This document shows, in pieces, positions 54,109 to 64,000 of a stretch of DNA of 64,000 nucleotides. Positions within the stretch are counted from its first letter, which is position 1. Each line of letters opens with the position of its first letter. The stretch lies in NCBI GenBank assembly GCA_963921195.1, contig OY992537.1, positions 175,415,021-175,479,020 on the forward strand, in the 5' to 3' direction. The notes beneath the pieces are model-generated. The model was not told the origin of the DNA. It saw only the letters and a program-made list of their open reading frames with translations, and did no database searches. The translations under genes were made by a program, and so were the position numbers. Source of the stretch: Pegoplata infirma. Its lineage: Eukaryota; Arthropoda; Insecta; Diptera; Anthomyiidae.

Positions 54109-56309
54109 TAGACCACCCAAAAAATGTATGGGATTTGCAAAAGTCTTTTTATGTTCGCTCCACCGGCAGTTTCTGATAGATTGGCCATAAAAAATAATAT
54201 CTGTGCAAGAACTGCATCTCTCGGTTGCATACAGGCCAGTCGATTTGAACTTTTGACCCCAAAAGTGACCTAAAAGCACTACAAAGCTTTTAAGTGCCAT
54301 AACTCTTAAAATATGCGTTTTTCCAAAAAATACTACATAAGTTTTAATTTGCAGAATAATAAAGCAAACATTTTCTTCATACAAATTTTTAGCCTAAGTC
54401 TAAGACATCGTGGTGTTTTTGGCGGTTAAAAAAAAAATTTATGTGAAGACTTCATTTAAAACGACCCTCGTTAAAATTTGGACGGAGACTCAAATAGTCG
54501 GTATCCATTATTTTGTAGAGTAAGATATGTAGTTTTTATAAACCAATTACATTTGGAATTTATATGGGTAATTTCATTACAGAAGAGGCCAAAGCTGACT
54601 TTGAAGTTTAGATTTTTGAAATGCTGTATACAAATTTGTGAAATTACTTTATTTTAAACGACCCTCGTTAAAATTTTAGTGGATACAATCGGTTTCAATG
54701 ATTTTGAAGAGTTAGATGTGTACTTTTTGGAAAATATTTGGGGAATTCCAGGCCAAATCACTCACTTTTAGACCCGACCCCCTTCGATTAATTTTTTTTT
54801 GATATATTTTAGTACGTATTAAATGCAACTTTCACTCAAATTTTCAGACTTTTATACCAAGTTGGTGTTGAGTAATCAAAAAAAAAAAAATAAAAAATTG
54901 AAATTTTCCATTAATTTTGACCAGTAAAAAATATAGATATCTTACAATAAGTTAGACTACGTTTTGTTGGTATTTAAATGCAGTTTTAGAAAAAAAAATA
55001 TTTAAAAATTATTCGAATTAATTATAACTTATTTTTTAACGTATAAAATTAAAATCTAATTTTTCAAAAAGTCCGAAACCTTCGATTTTTTTTAAAAAAG
55101 TCTAAAAATTCTACTCTAAATTACACAATTTTTAATCCATAATTCGAGATGTGAGCACAATTAGTTCAATTTTTTTCAAATTTAGAGAATTTCAGTTTTT
55201 TTTAGACTCTGGTATATTTTATATGGTGCTTCAAAATAATTAAATTGGAAGACATTAACCATAACTTACCCTAGATACATTCATTTGTTGGTAAAAATAT
55301 GTCTCATAAAAATTTAGGTTTATTGGACATGGGCCTTGAATTTTAAAAAACGAAAAATATTTTTTTTTTTGTTTTCTCATTTTTTTTGTATTTAAGTTAA
55401 ATTTGAATTCAGGTGGTTAAAGAATTTTGATTTGGAGTAAAATGCCTCTCTAATAACGTACTAAAAACTAAAATCGGTTGAAAATCAGCCAAGTTATTAA
55501 AACTTCCCCAGGCATCTAACGTGTGGCAGACCACTTGAATACAATCCGAATCATGAAATTCATTGAAATTTTCTACTGTAATAACATTTTTTTATTCTTC
55601 AAGTTCAAATGTAATAAGATGCCTAGTATTTTTCATATAGTATTTTGCTAACATGTTTTCAATTAATGCTAAAAATGCCTGCACTTTTCATCACTTGTTT
55701 GAAATCTGCATTTTTAACTCTTCAAAACCATGGAAACCGATTGCAATCCATTAAAATTTTAACGAGGGTCCTTTAAAATAAAGTAATTTTACAAATTTGT
55801 ATACAGCATTTGGATAATCGAAACTTCAAAGTCAGCTTTGGGCTCTTCTGTAATGAAATTACCCATATAAATTCCAAATGTAATTGGTTTATGAAAACTA
55901 CATATCTTACTCTACAAAATAAAGGATACCGACTATTTGAGTCTCCGTCCAAATTTTAACGAGGGTCGTTTTAAATGAAGTCTTCACATAAATTTTTATT
56001 TTAACCGCGAAAAACACCACGATGTCTTAGACTTAGGCCAAAAATTTGTATGAAGGAAATGTTTGCTTTCTTATTCTGCAAAATAAAACTTATATAGTAT
56101 TTTTTGGAAAAACGCATATTTTAAGAGTTATGGCTCTTAAAAGCTTTTTAGTGCTTTTAGGTCACTTTTGGGGTCAAAAGTTCAAATCGACTGGCCTGTA
56201 TGCAACCGAGAGATCCAGTTCTTACACAGATATTATTTTTTATGGCCAATCTATCAGAAACTGCCGGTGGAGCGAAGAAAAATATACTTTTGCAAATTTG
56301 GGTGGTCTA
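54109..56309. mobile_element. hAT-like foldback, exact 8-bp duplication
   Basis: Ends TAGACCACCCAAA and TTTGGGTGGTCTA. ATATACAG is duplicated (54101-54108, 56310-56317). The arms 54109-54720 and 55735-56309 are close inverted copies, which is why similar ORFs (GHFWGQKFKSTGLYATER) appear on both strands. They are not genes. The loop holds the repeat 54733-55460. Confidence 0.9.
54733..55460 (+). repeat. Repeat shared with 5360-6139
   Basis: Begins GGGGAATTCCAGGCCAAATC, with TCACTTTTAGACCCGACCC, then AGACTACGTTTTGTTGGTAT and GGAGTAAAATGCCTCTCTAA. This is the inverted counterpart of 5360-6139. Possibly half of a GGCATTCCA-ended palindrome. Confidence 0.65.
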
Positions 56310-56735
56310 ATATACAGGTCGCAATTTTTAATCGATTTGCCTAAAAATTTAAACTTAAGCTTCTATTGAATCAAGGACGATCCCTTTGAAAATGGAATCG
56401 GTTCAAAACTACACGTAGCCCCCATACAGACGTCCCCTCTAAATTTGTTTAATATGAGTCTAATAACCGTGTTTTATTAGGTATCCTCTTGAAATTTGGC
56501 AGATATAAGTATTTTGTATTCATAAAAAATCGCTCCAAATTTCCAAGAAATCGGACCAGTTCTACTTATAGTCGCCATACAAACAACCCTCCCGATATTC
56601 ACAAAAATCTCTCAAAACTCATAAAAATAAAAATATGTTATGGAAACCTTATTAGAATGCGTTAAACGTGTACTTGGTAATCCAATTAAATCTTATTGTG
56701 GTTGGACCATTTTTGGACTTAGTCCCCATAGGCTT

Positions 56736-57293
56736 ACAAGGGAAGTCTCCCTAGAGTCACCCGCGGATCTTTATGGAATTGGTTTTATTTTAAAGAGCAG
56801 AAAAAATAAAGGGACACGTATTTTTTTAGCGGCCCAAGTTCATATTTAGGGGGTAAAAAGGAGGGGAAAAACCAATGCCATTTTTCAGTTTTTTTTTGTA
56901 TATCTCCTATATTATGCAAAGAAACCTAGTTATGTTACATACCAAATGAAAACCTATCTACGTGTGCAAAGAACATGTCCAAACATGCACAACTTTTCGT
57001 CATATTGAGTAAAATACCAAAATTTTAGGACGTTTTTGTTAATAAGTCGAAAAATATTAACTTCTTTGGCCCGTTGTTAGCACCAAGAGATACGTATTTT
57101 TAATTCCTTTATTCTGATACCACACATGCCTATATTAATTTTATTTAAATAGGCGTTAATCGTAAAAAACTGAAAAGGGTCAATTTCCCCCCATACAAAT
57201 CGACCCCCCCCCCCTAAAAATGAGTTTGGGCCGCTTAAAAAAATACAAAAATTCATGAAGATCGGAGGGTGACACCAGGGAGACTTCCCTTGT
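56736..57293. mobile_element. MITE-like element with a 16-bp flanking duplication
   Basis: The terminal inverted repeat is 27 bp with 25 matches, starting ACAAGGGAAGTCTCCCT. TAGTCCCCATAGGCTT (56720-56735) and TAGTCCCAATAGGCTT (57294-57309) flank it, 15 of 16 identical. The DINE continues in register across the site (TTTTGGACTTAG ... TTGCCCGATATTC, as in 17034-17945). 558 bp with runs of C and G inside, no long ORF. I cannot place it in a known superfamily. Confidence 0.75.
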
Positions 57294-57513
57294 TAGTCCC
57301 AATAGGCTTAGTTGCCCGATATTCGGTCTATTGGCAACAAAAATAACCTTTTTCACTTAAATTTGGTTTGTGTGTGTTTTTTACACTAATAAAAGATCTA
57401 ACAAAAGAAATATCCAATCGGTACATGTTTGGACTGGGAACCCATTTTCTGCAAAGCACTGGTGTAGGGTATTATATGGTCGGTCTTGACCGACTATAAC
57501 TTTCTTACTTGTT

Positions 57514-58431
57514 AATATTATTTTTTTTTTTAATTCACGAATGTAATTACTAGACCAATGTTTCGATTTATTATCTATGGGATGACAATCTTATATATCG
57601 TCACCCAAAATGCAAAAGGCCCTAACTGACATTTTATTATTTTACAGGAGAAGTAAAAAACAGTATTAAATGATATTTTAAATTTGTTAATAACTTAGTT
57701 TTTTTTTTGATGAATTTGGCTAAAATTTTGTGAGGACGTCAGCGCCAATACGTTTACTAAATATGAATCAAAATAAATCAAAATAAATAAAAAAATATTA
57801 AAAAGTTTTTTGTTTAGTTACGTCCATTGGCGATTTCTCAAATGACATGTTTTTTAATTTTGTCTTTAAAATCGCAAATTTTTATTATGCAGACCCAATT
57901 TTTTGTGGAAACGTGTATGTTGATAAAATAATCCAGAACCAATCAAATAACTGATTTTTGCGTTTTAGGTGACGATATAACCTTTATCACAAAGTAGAGA
58001 GTATAAAAACACCACTCAGCATTGAAAAGTAAATATTGGTACAATTTTAAATTTTTAGATTTATGAAAGTACTTGCCCTACAAATTTTCTCATTAAATTA
58101 TGTGTAAATATCTTGTTAGTTGTTCATAATTAATTTTATATTTAAAATGTGTATATTAGATAGTCCCCTATTTGATCAACTTTGAAAATTGCCATCGTAC
58201 AACAAAAGAACCAAAGCGAAGTACAGTTAACTTGAGTCCAAAAATTTCCTATTATATAGAAAAAATATCGTAAATTTTTTTAATTAAAATTGTTAGTTAA
58301 ACATTTTAATTAGTTCAATAAATGTTTTAATTAAATTCTGACCTTTGCTGATGAAAATAAAATAAATCCGGTTTGTATTGTTAGAAGCCAACGCAGCCCA
58401 CACAAACCCATGAACATGCAAAAATAACAAA
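57514..58431. other. AT-rich DNA, no gene seen
   Basis: No repeats, palindromes or ORFs of note. May be single-copy. Confidence 0.45.
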
Positions 58432-59033
58432 AACAAGTAAAAAAGTTAAATTCGGCCTTGCCGAATGTAGTGATACCCTCCACAATTTCAAAAAGATTAT
58501 TGCAAAAAACTTTATTTAAAAGGAAATTACATTTGAAAAAAAAAATTTTGAAAAAAAAATTTCCGCGAAAAAAAATTTTGGTAAAAAAAATCCGTGATTT
58601 TTTTATTTTTTTGTGTTCGTACTTGTTTAAATACCATTTGGTGTTCAATTATGTTCACATATGCCAACCAGATTCCGAATTAAAGCATTTTGTATTTTTA
58701 GGTTATGTTGAATGTGCTGAAATTTTTGAGGTGTGCTTACATTTTCGTTCATAACTTTTGAACCGCTGAACCGATATCGCTCAAATGCAATACCAAACTT
58801 CTCGGGAGAACTTCCAACAAATATGTTAAGTTTCAGTCATCTCTGTTCAATATTTTGTCCTCGACAGCATTTTCCACAGACAGACGGACAGACGGACATC
58901 GCTAGAATGTCTTAAAATCGATCGGGCATCATGAATATATATACTTTATGGGGTCCCAGATCGATATTTCGATGAGTTACAAACAGAATGACAAACTTAT
59001 ATATACCCTCTATCACTAGAGTGGAGGGTATAA
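58432..59033 (-). mobile_element. DINE-1-like element, complete, compact
   Basis: Starts AACAAGTAAAAAAGTTAAAT with hairpin TTCGGCCTTGCCGAA. It has a short GACAGACGG array at 58876-58897 and ends CTCTAGTGGAGGG-type sequence: ATACCCTCTATCACTAGAGTGGAGGGTATA, a perfect-looking terminal hairpin. About 600 bp, close to a minimal DINE. Non-coding. Confidence 0.9.
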
Positions 59034-59484
59034 AAATGTTAAAATTATTTTCAAATAAAATGCGTAATTAATATTCGTGAAAGTTTCGAAATCAATTAAT
59101 TTTATTATTAAATCAACGAATTTCCATTTTTTTTTGTTACAATCTTTAAACAAATAAGGGACAGTATAACAATGCTAATAATGCTCTGCCTTAAAACTAG
59201 GTAAATGGAAAAATGAAGTATATAGGATAACAAAAATATGTCTTTGAAGTTGACAATTAATCATTTTCTGTATGTATAAAGTCAGTCAGTATCAAACGAT
59301 ATTGTTTGAAAGGATTATAAATATTTTCAACGTACCATAAAATATTAAGCTCTCTAATCACTTTAATAAAACTTCAATAGTTGCTAGATAATAAATTAGT
59401 TGAGCTACTTACACTCAAAATTTTATAGCACCAACTAATTGGGTTGCGTTAAGAAATAAAATATTTAATAACACAATGCAACAT
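59034..59484. other. AT-rich DNA, no gene seen
   Basis: No support for genes or repeats. It ends with the target ATGCAACAT of the next element. Confidence 0.45.
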
Positions 59485-60132
59485 TAGACTGGCATTTTTC
59501 TGTAAAGCAAAATTTTTTCTTCTCCGATTTTCAAAGTCCGGGCATTTTTTTATTCTACTAGGCCTAAACCTTATGTGGTACCAATTTGAGGTCAATCGGA
59601 TTAAATTAACCCGTGGCGCCCGGCGGTCAAAGTTTTGGATTTTTGAAAAATTAAAAAAAAAAATAAAAAAAATATATCTTTCGACACATCATGTTTGTTA
59701 ATTTTGATGTGCTGAGCCCAAATATCAAAAAAAAATTAAAATCGGCCGAACAGTTTTCGAGATATCGCTATTTGAAATTTGCAAAAAATGGCGGTTTTTC
59801 CTACGTTCAAGAAATTTTTTTAAAAAAGTCTCAAAATTTCATTCCGCCGACTTTTTTGTAGAGCTTGAGACAATCTTTCATTTAAAACTAATTTGAGCCA
59901 AATTCGATCATTTTAACCCGTGCTGCCCTTCGATCAAAGTTTTAGACTTTTGAAAAATGTCCACCAAAATTTTGGATTTTTGAAAATTAAAAAATAAAAA
60001 AAAATATCTTGCGATACATTATTTTTATTAATTTTAGCATGCTGTATACGAATATCAAAAAAATTATAAATTAAGAATTTTGTTTAAAAAAACTCTCAAA
60101 ATTTCTTTATTTTAACCCTTTTATACAGCTTT

Positions 60133-61926
60133 ACACTGAAAAAAAGACATAACTAAAATTAAGGAAAAAATGTCTTTGAAAATTTATCATGAATTTTCCT
60201 AAAATTTAGTTAAATTTAACTTAAAAATGAGAAATTTTCTTAACTATGAGGAAAAAACTTTAGTTCATTTACTTATAATTAGTTCATAGTTTTCTTTAAA
60301 TGGAATTTTTAAATATTAGGAAAAAAATTCTTACTGCCAAAGAAATTTTCCACAAATCTAAGAATCGTATCTTTATTTTTAAGACATATTTCTTAAAAAA
60401 CAATTTAGTTCAAGTTTAGTTAAAATTTACTAAAAAAAACATCATCGTATTTCTCTTCTTCGAATTGAGGAAGTGTACTTCTTAGAATTTAGTTAATGAC
60501 TTCTGAGAATTTAGTAAATAACTTCTTAGAATTTAGTTAAAAATTCAAAATGGCGATATCTCGAAAACTAAGCGAGATAGAGCAAAACGGACGAAATTTT
60601 CAAAAGAAAGACATGAAAGAAAAATATGGAATAGCCTAGCTCTGCATATCTGTCGGGGTCTCAAGACCCTAAATTTAGATCTAAAATTTGAAATTCCCGA
60701 GATTTTATATATGCACATATCTCGGTAAATACTTCAAACACGAGAAAAAGTCCAACGGCATTTTTGTAGCTCTTGACTCGTAGAACACTTCCGCAAAATA
60801 CCCGAAAGCCCTCCGATTAATAGTTTTTGAGTTATCAGGTTTTTAAGATTCTCAAGACCCTATCAGGACCCTTATTACCGTATCTCAAAAACTAAGCAAG
60901 TTAGAGCGAAACGGACACAAGTTTTGGTTCAAAATCTATGGGGACCCTTAAAGGACCCAACGGGGTCTCGAGTTAAATGGGGTCCGAACCCATGGGTCCA
61001 GGGTCTACACCCAATCTATTTCTAAAATGTGAAGTATAATTTTTCCCATTTTCTAGTTAAAATTGGCTTAAAATTAAATAACTTTGTTTTCCTTATTTTT
61101 GGGAAAATTATGAACTAAAACCAAGAAAAACAAGTGAGAGTGTTAAATTCGGCTGTGCCGAATCTATAATACCCTCCAACATATAAAAAAAATTAAAAAA
61201 AAAAAAAATTGCAGGGGCGTTTTTTTTGTGGGGGGTCAGAAGAGGTCATTGGGGGACATTGGGGGACACATAAACCAATGCGGTAAATGTTTAAAAATTA
61301 ATTTCTTATACTTTTTGAGCTTAAGTAATACAATTTTATCATTATTTAAAAACATTTTTAAAATCCACGCCCACAAAAGGGGGGCGGACAAAAAAAAATA
61401 TTTTTTTTTATTTCCTAAGTCCAAGTGCAGGACCTTGAACTTTTTCTGGCACCAAATTGTTTCATTTGCTTAACAAAAATACAAAACAACCTGTGAAAAT
61501 ATGGCGTTTTTCAGAGGTTAGTTAAGTTCTTCAAGGGGGAACTTTTTTCCCCCTGGTCCGATTTTACCCATTTACGAACTTAAACTGCCTAGGACCAAAA
61601 TACATATTCCTGCCAAACTTAACGAGTCTATCTCTTTTATTTTGGACTGCATCGTGTCTTATACAGACGGACGGACGGACGGACGGACGGACGGACGGAC
61701 ATACGGACATTCTAGAAAAGTCTTAGAATCGATCATAGATCAATAATATATATACTTTATGGGGTCCCCGACCGATATTTCGATGCGTTACAAACGGAAT
61801 GACAAAGTGAGTATACCCCCATACTGTAGTTGGAGGGTATAAAAATCTTTGGAGCCAAATCATTCCCTCTTTTTCTCAAAATTGAGTTAATTTTCCCAGA
61901 TTTTAGTTCACTTTTTTTTTGAGTGT
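60133..61926. mobile_element. ACACTGAAAAAA-ended element with TTTAGTT motifs
   Basis: Ends ACACTGAAAAAAAGACATAA and TTTAGTTCACTTTTTTTTTGAGTGT. TTTAGTT/AACTAAA occurs repeatedly in both outer parts. The core (60545-61020) has the same two units as 53013-53903 (CGATATCTCGAAAACTAAGC; CGTATCTCAAAAACTAAGCA) in the same order. A DINE is inserted at 61129-61842. Non-coding. Confidence 0.6.
61129..61842 (-). mobile_element. DINE-1-like element, complete, third nesting level
   Basis: Starts AACAAGTGAGAGTGTTAAAT with TTCGGCTGTGCCGAA hairpin. It contains GGACGGAC repeats at 61667-61706, CTTAGAATCGATCATAGATC and ends TAGTTGGAGGGTATA. Same subtype as 19011-19550. Confidence 0.88.
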
Positions 61927-62678
61927 ATGCAATCTTTCATTTAAGCTTAATTGGAGCCAAATCCGATCATTTTAATCCGTGGCACCCTTCGATCAAAGTT
62001 TAGGGTTTTTGGTAAAAAGTTTCTAAAAGCCAAAACTTTGATCGATGGGCGCTACGGCTTAAAATGATATGATTTGGCTCAAATTAGTTTGAAATGAAAG
62101 ATTGTCTCAAGCTCTACAAAAGGGTCGGCGGAATCAAATTTTGAGACTTTTTTTAAAAAATTTCTTGAACGTGGGGAAAACCGCCATTTTTTACAAATTT
62201 GAAATGGCGATATCTCGAAAACCGATCGAGCGAATTTAATTTTTTTTGATACAAGTGCTCAGCGCATCGAAATAAACAAATATGATGTGTCGAAAGATAA
62301 AAAATTTTTAAATTTTATTTTTAAAAATTTTTCAAAAATCCAAAACTTTGACCGTCGGGCTCCTCGGGTTAATTTAATCCGATTGACCTCAAATTTGTAC
62401 CACATAAGTTTTAGACCTAGGACAATAAAAATTTGGCCGGACACTTGGGAAAATTGCAAGATGACAAAAAATGCCAGTCTAATGCAACATATTTGAAGTA
62501 TATTTAAGTCAACGAGTAAAAACTTCTTCGCGTGTTGAATGCCTGGAAGTACTTATTGAAACGATTAAAACCACATTTGGATGGCCTCATGTATATTTTA
62601 GTGAAAACTCGATTCGAATATTGTTTTTCTGTCTTGGGCTCAATTGTAGCTACAAACTAGGAGAAAAAAGTGTGTAGG

Positions 62679-64000
62679 GCAAATCCATGGGAAATTTAAC
62701 TGACGATTTTGTTTATTTTTGATTATTTAACAGAGCTTTGTAAATGATTAAAAACCATATTTTTTTTTTATCAATACTTTTTAAGATGCGCGTTTTAAAA
62801 AGCGATTTTTTGATAACATTAACTTTTAGACAGTTTTTTACCATTTCTGTACTCGGAAACCGTAAGTCGTACGAAAAAGCTCATAACAACAATATTGTAG
62901 ATAAAATTATGAAGATTTCAAATTTTTAAAAAAAATTTTTTTTCAAAAATTTACACAAAAAATTTTGAAAATAATATTTGTATGTCCGTTTTTTCTGGAA
63001 AGGACACCATGGATTTCCAAAAGAAAAATTTTGTTTTAAAGTTTAGAACGCTCTTTTAAAGCTGTTAAAATTTTAGAGAGGCTTTTTTTCGTATTGTTGA
63101 GCAATCAATTTTCAAAGTTTGTTAGAAAGCCAAATATTTGATTTTTTTTCAAAATTTTGGCAAAAAATCAAATAGTTGGCTCTAGACAGTTTTTTTGTTC
63201 TTTTTTACTCGGAAACCATTAGTTGTACGAAAAAACTTTCTGTGACAATATTGTTAATAAAATAATGGAGATTTTAAATTTAGAAACAAAACAAAATTTA
63301 ACAAAAAGTTTTTTCGTACAACTAATGATTTCCGAGTAAAAAAGCACAAAAAAACTGTCTAGAGCAAACTATTTGATTTTTAGCCAAAATTTTGAAAAAA
63401 ATCAAATAAAATCAACAATACGAAAAAACACATCACTTAAAATTTTACAGCGTTAAAAGGACATTCTAAACTTTAATACAAAATCAAGATTTTGGAATTC
63501 CATGGTTTCCTTTCCAGGAACAAAGGCATTCAAATATAGTTTTTAACATTTTTTGTTTAAATTAAAAGTAAAGTTATTTTAAAAGAAAAATCATTAATTT
63601 TATTAAGGACTTCTTATTTTCTACTGTTTCTGTAGTTTAAAAAAATAATTTACTGTATTAAAAACGAATTTTCTGTAACATTTAATTTCGGCAGTAAAAA
63701 GTTTCTTCTATAGTTTTACTGTTTTTCAATACAAAATAAGTGAATATTCACTAGTTTTTTAATGTTTTGGTTAGTCATTAAATTAACATTTAAAATTGAC
63801 TGTAATATGTTTTTATTTTAAATGAAAAATCAGTGGAATGGTTTTTAAATACAATTTCATTTGTTTTAAGTGAATATTCACTGGAATTTACCTACATAAT
63901 TTTTTGAGTGTAATAATGAAAATTTCCCGGAATTAAATTAAAATTAAAATAAATACAAATAAATTAAACACTATTTACGAAGCTTTTTCAAATAACCAAA
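62679..64000. mobile_element. Second copy of the GCAAATCCATGGGAAATTTA foldback, cut by window end
   Basis: Starts GCAAATCCATGGGAAATTTA like 15843. The inverted arms are seen as TTAGTTGTACGAAAAAACTT (63220) and AGTTTTTTCGTACAACTAAT (63308). The last bases (TTCAAATAACCAAA) match the right end near 24598, so only about 50 bp of this copy lie beyond the window. Positions 63560-63911 hold a CAGTAAA-motif insertion ending TTTTTTGAGTGT. Confidence 0.7.

Larger units (their letters stand above)
53929..57513 (+). mobile_element. DINE-1-like element with two large insertions
   Basis: Starts TATACCCTACACCACACCGT. It is interrupted at 54109-56309, resumes with AGGTCGCAATTTTTAATCGA, is interrupted again at 56736-57293, and ends GGTCGGTCTTGACCGACTATAACTTTCTTACTTGTT. 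Same subtype as 17034-17945, in the opposite orientation. The tetranucleotide region is reduced to GTCCGTCTGCCC. Confidence 0.88.
59485..62481. mobile_element. Foldback with TAGACTGGCATTTTT ends, 8-9-bp duplication
   Basis: Ends TAGACTGGCATTTTT and AAAAATGCCAGTCTA. ATGCAACAT occurs on both sides (59476-59484, 62482-62490). The arms share ACCTCAAATTTGTACCACAT, GGTTAATTTAATCCGATTGA and GGCGATATCTCGAAAACC. It contains 60133-61926, which itself contains a DINE. A relic of the same family is at 11060-11215. No ORF. Confidence 0.85.

Noticed and set aside
54040..56369. Paired ORFs with GHFWGQKFKSTGLYATER on opposite strands
   Set aside because: Inverted arms of an hAT-like foldback with an exact 8-bp duplication. 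The similarity is at DNA level, and the frames start and stop inside the arms.
1..64000. LTR retrotransposons, endogenous viruses, CRISPR arrays, bacterial operons
   Set aside because: No gag-pol, protease, integrase or capsid-like frame, no LTR pair with primer-binding site, and no regularly spaced repeats. The tandem repeats present belong to DINE or foldback elements.

Overview
This window is AT-rich, gene-poor intergenic DNA of an animal, almost certainly a higher (probably calyptrate) fly. The evidence is at least ten Helentron-derived DINE-1/INE-1-like elements carrying GTCC/GTCT microsatellites, LOA-like and CR1/jockey-like non-LTR retrotransposons, a DD37E Tc1/mariner element, and many hAT-, pogo- and PIF-like MITEs and foldback (palindromic) elements. 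I could not place the species from sequence alone. No complete host gene, rRNA, functional tRNA or CRISPR array is visible. One 101-codon ORF (49380-49685, minus) is the only unexplained reading frame that might be a host exon.

Layout. 1-12.7 kb: a relic LOA-like LINE was cut into three pieces by later insertions: a 1.36-kb tandem-repeat foldback (3038-4400), a 3.2-kb foldback (4488-7704), and a 2-kb element (7709-9727) that landed in the target duplication of the second. DINE fragments and a 66-bp LINE tip with a 12-bp target duplication follow. 12.7-26.7 kb: a palindrome (12765-14646), then a nest 15843-24655 with at least four levels. Inside it are two foldbacks with GAGGCATTCCACACC ends, a Tc1 element with Sleeping Beauty-like IR/DR ends, two DINEs, and hAT MITEs. 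A second copy of one hAT MITE lies just outside the nest. 27.5-32.3 kb: a DD37E transposon with 30-bp terminal inverted repeats and a TA duplication, whose otherwise open transposase frame is split by a 5'-truncated LOA-like LINE with an exact 8-bp duplication. 33-43.5 kb: LINE relics, an hAT MITE, DINEs carrying a SINE, a PIF-like MITE and an hAT foldback, a CR1-like LINE fragment and a mariner relic. 44.5-50 kb: a large foldback nest and the candidate small ORF. 50-57.5 kb: two more DINEs (one with an hAT foldback and an element flanked by a 16-bp duplication), and a pogo-like MITE inside a block also found inverted near the left edge. 58-64 kb: more DINEs, a three-deep nest at 59485-62481, and a foldback copy running off the right edge.

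The genes do not work together as a pathway; the only recognisable proteins are transposases and reverse transcriptases, none complete and uninterrupted. The value of the window is its readable insertion history (exact target duplications and sister copies serving as empty sites) and a few element groups that I cannot place in a standard family.
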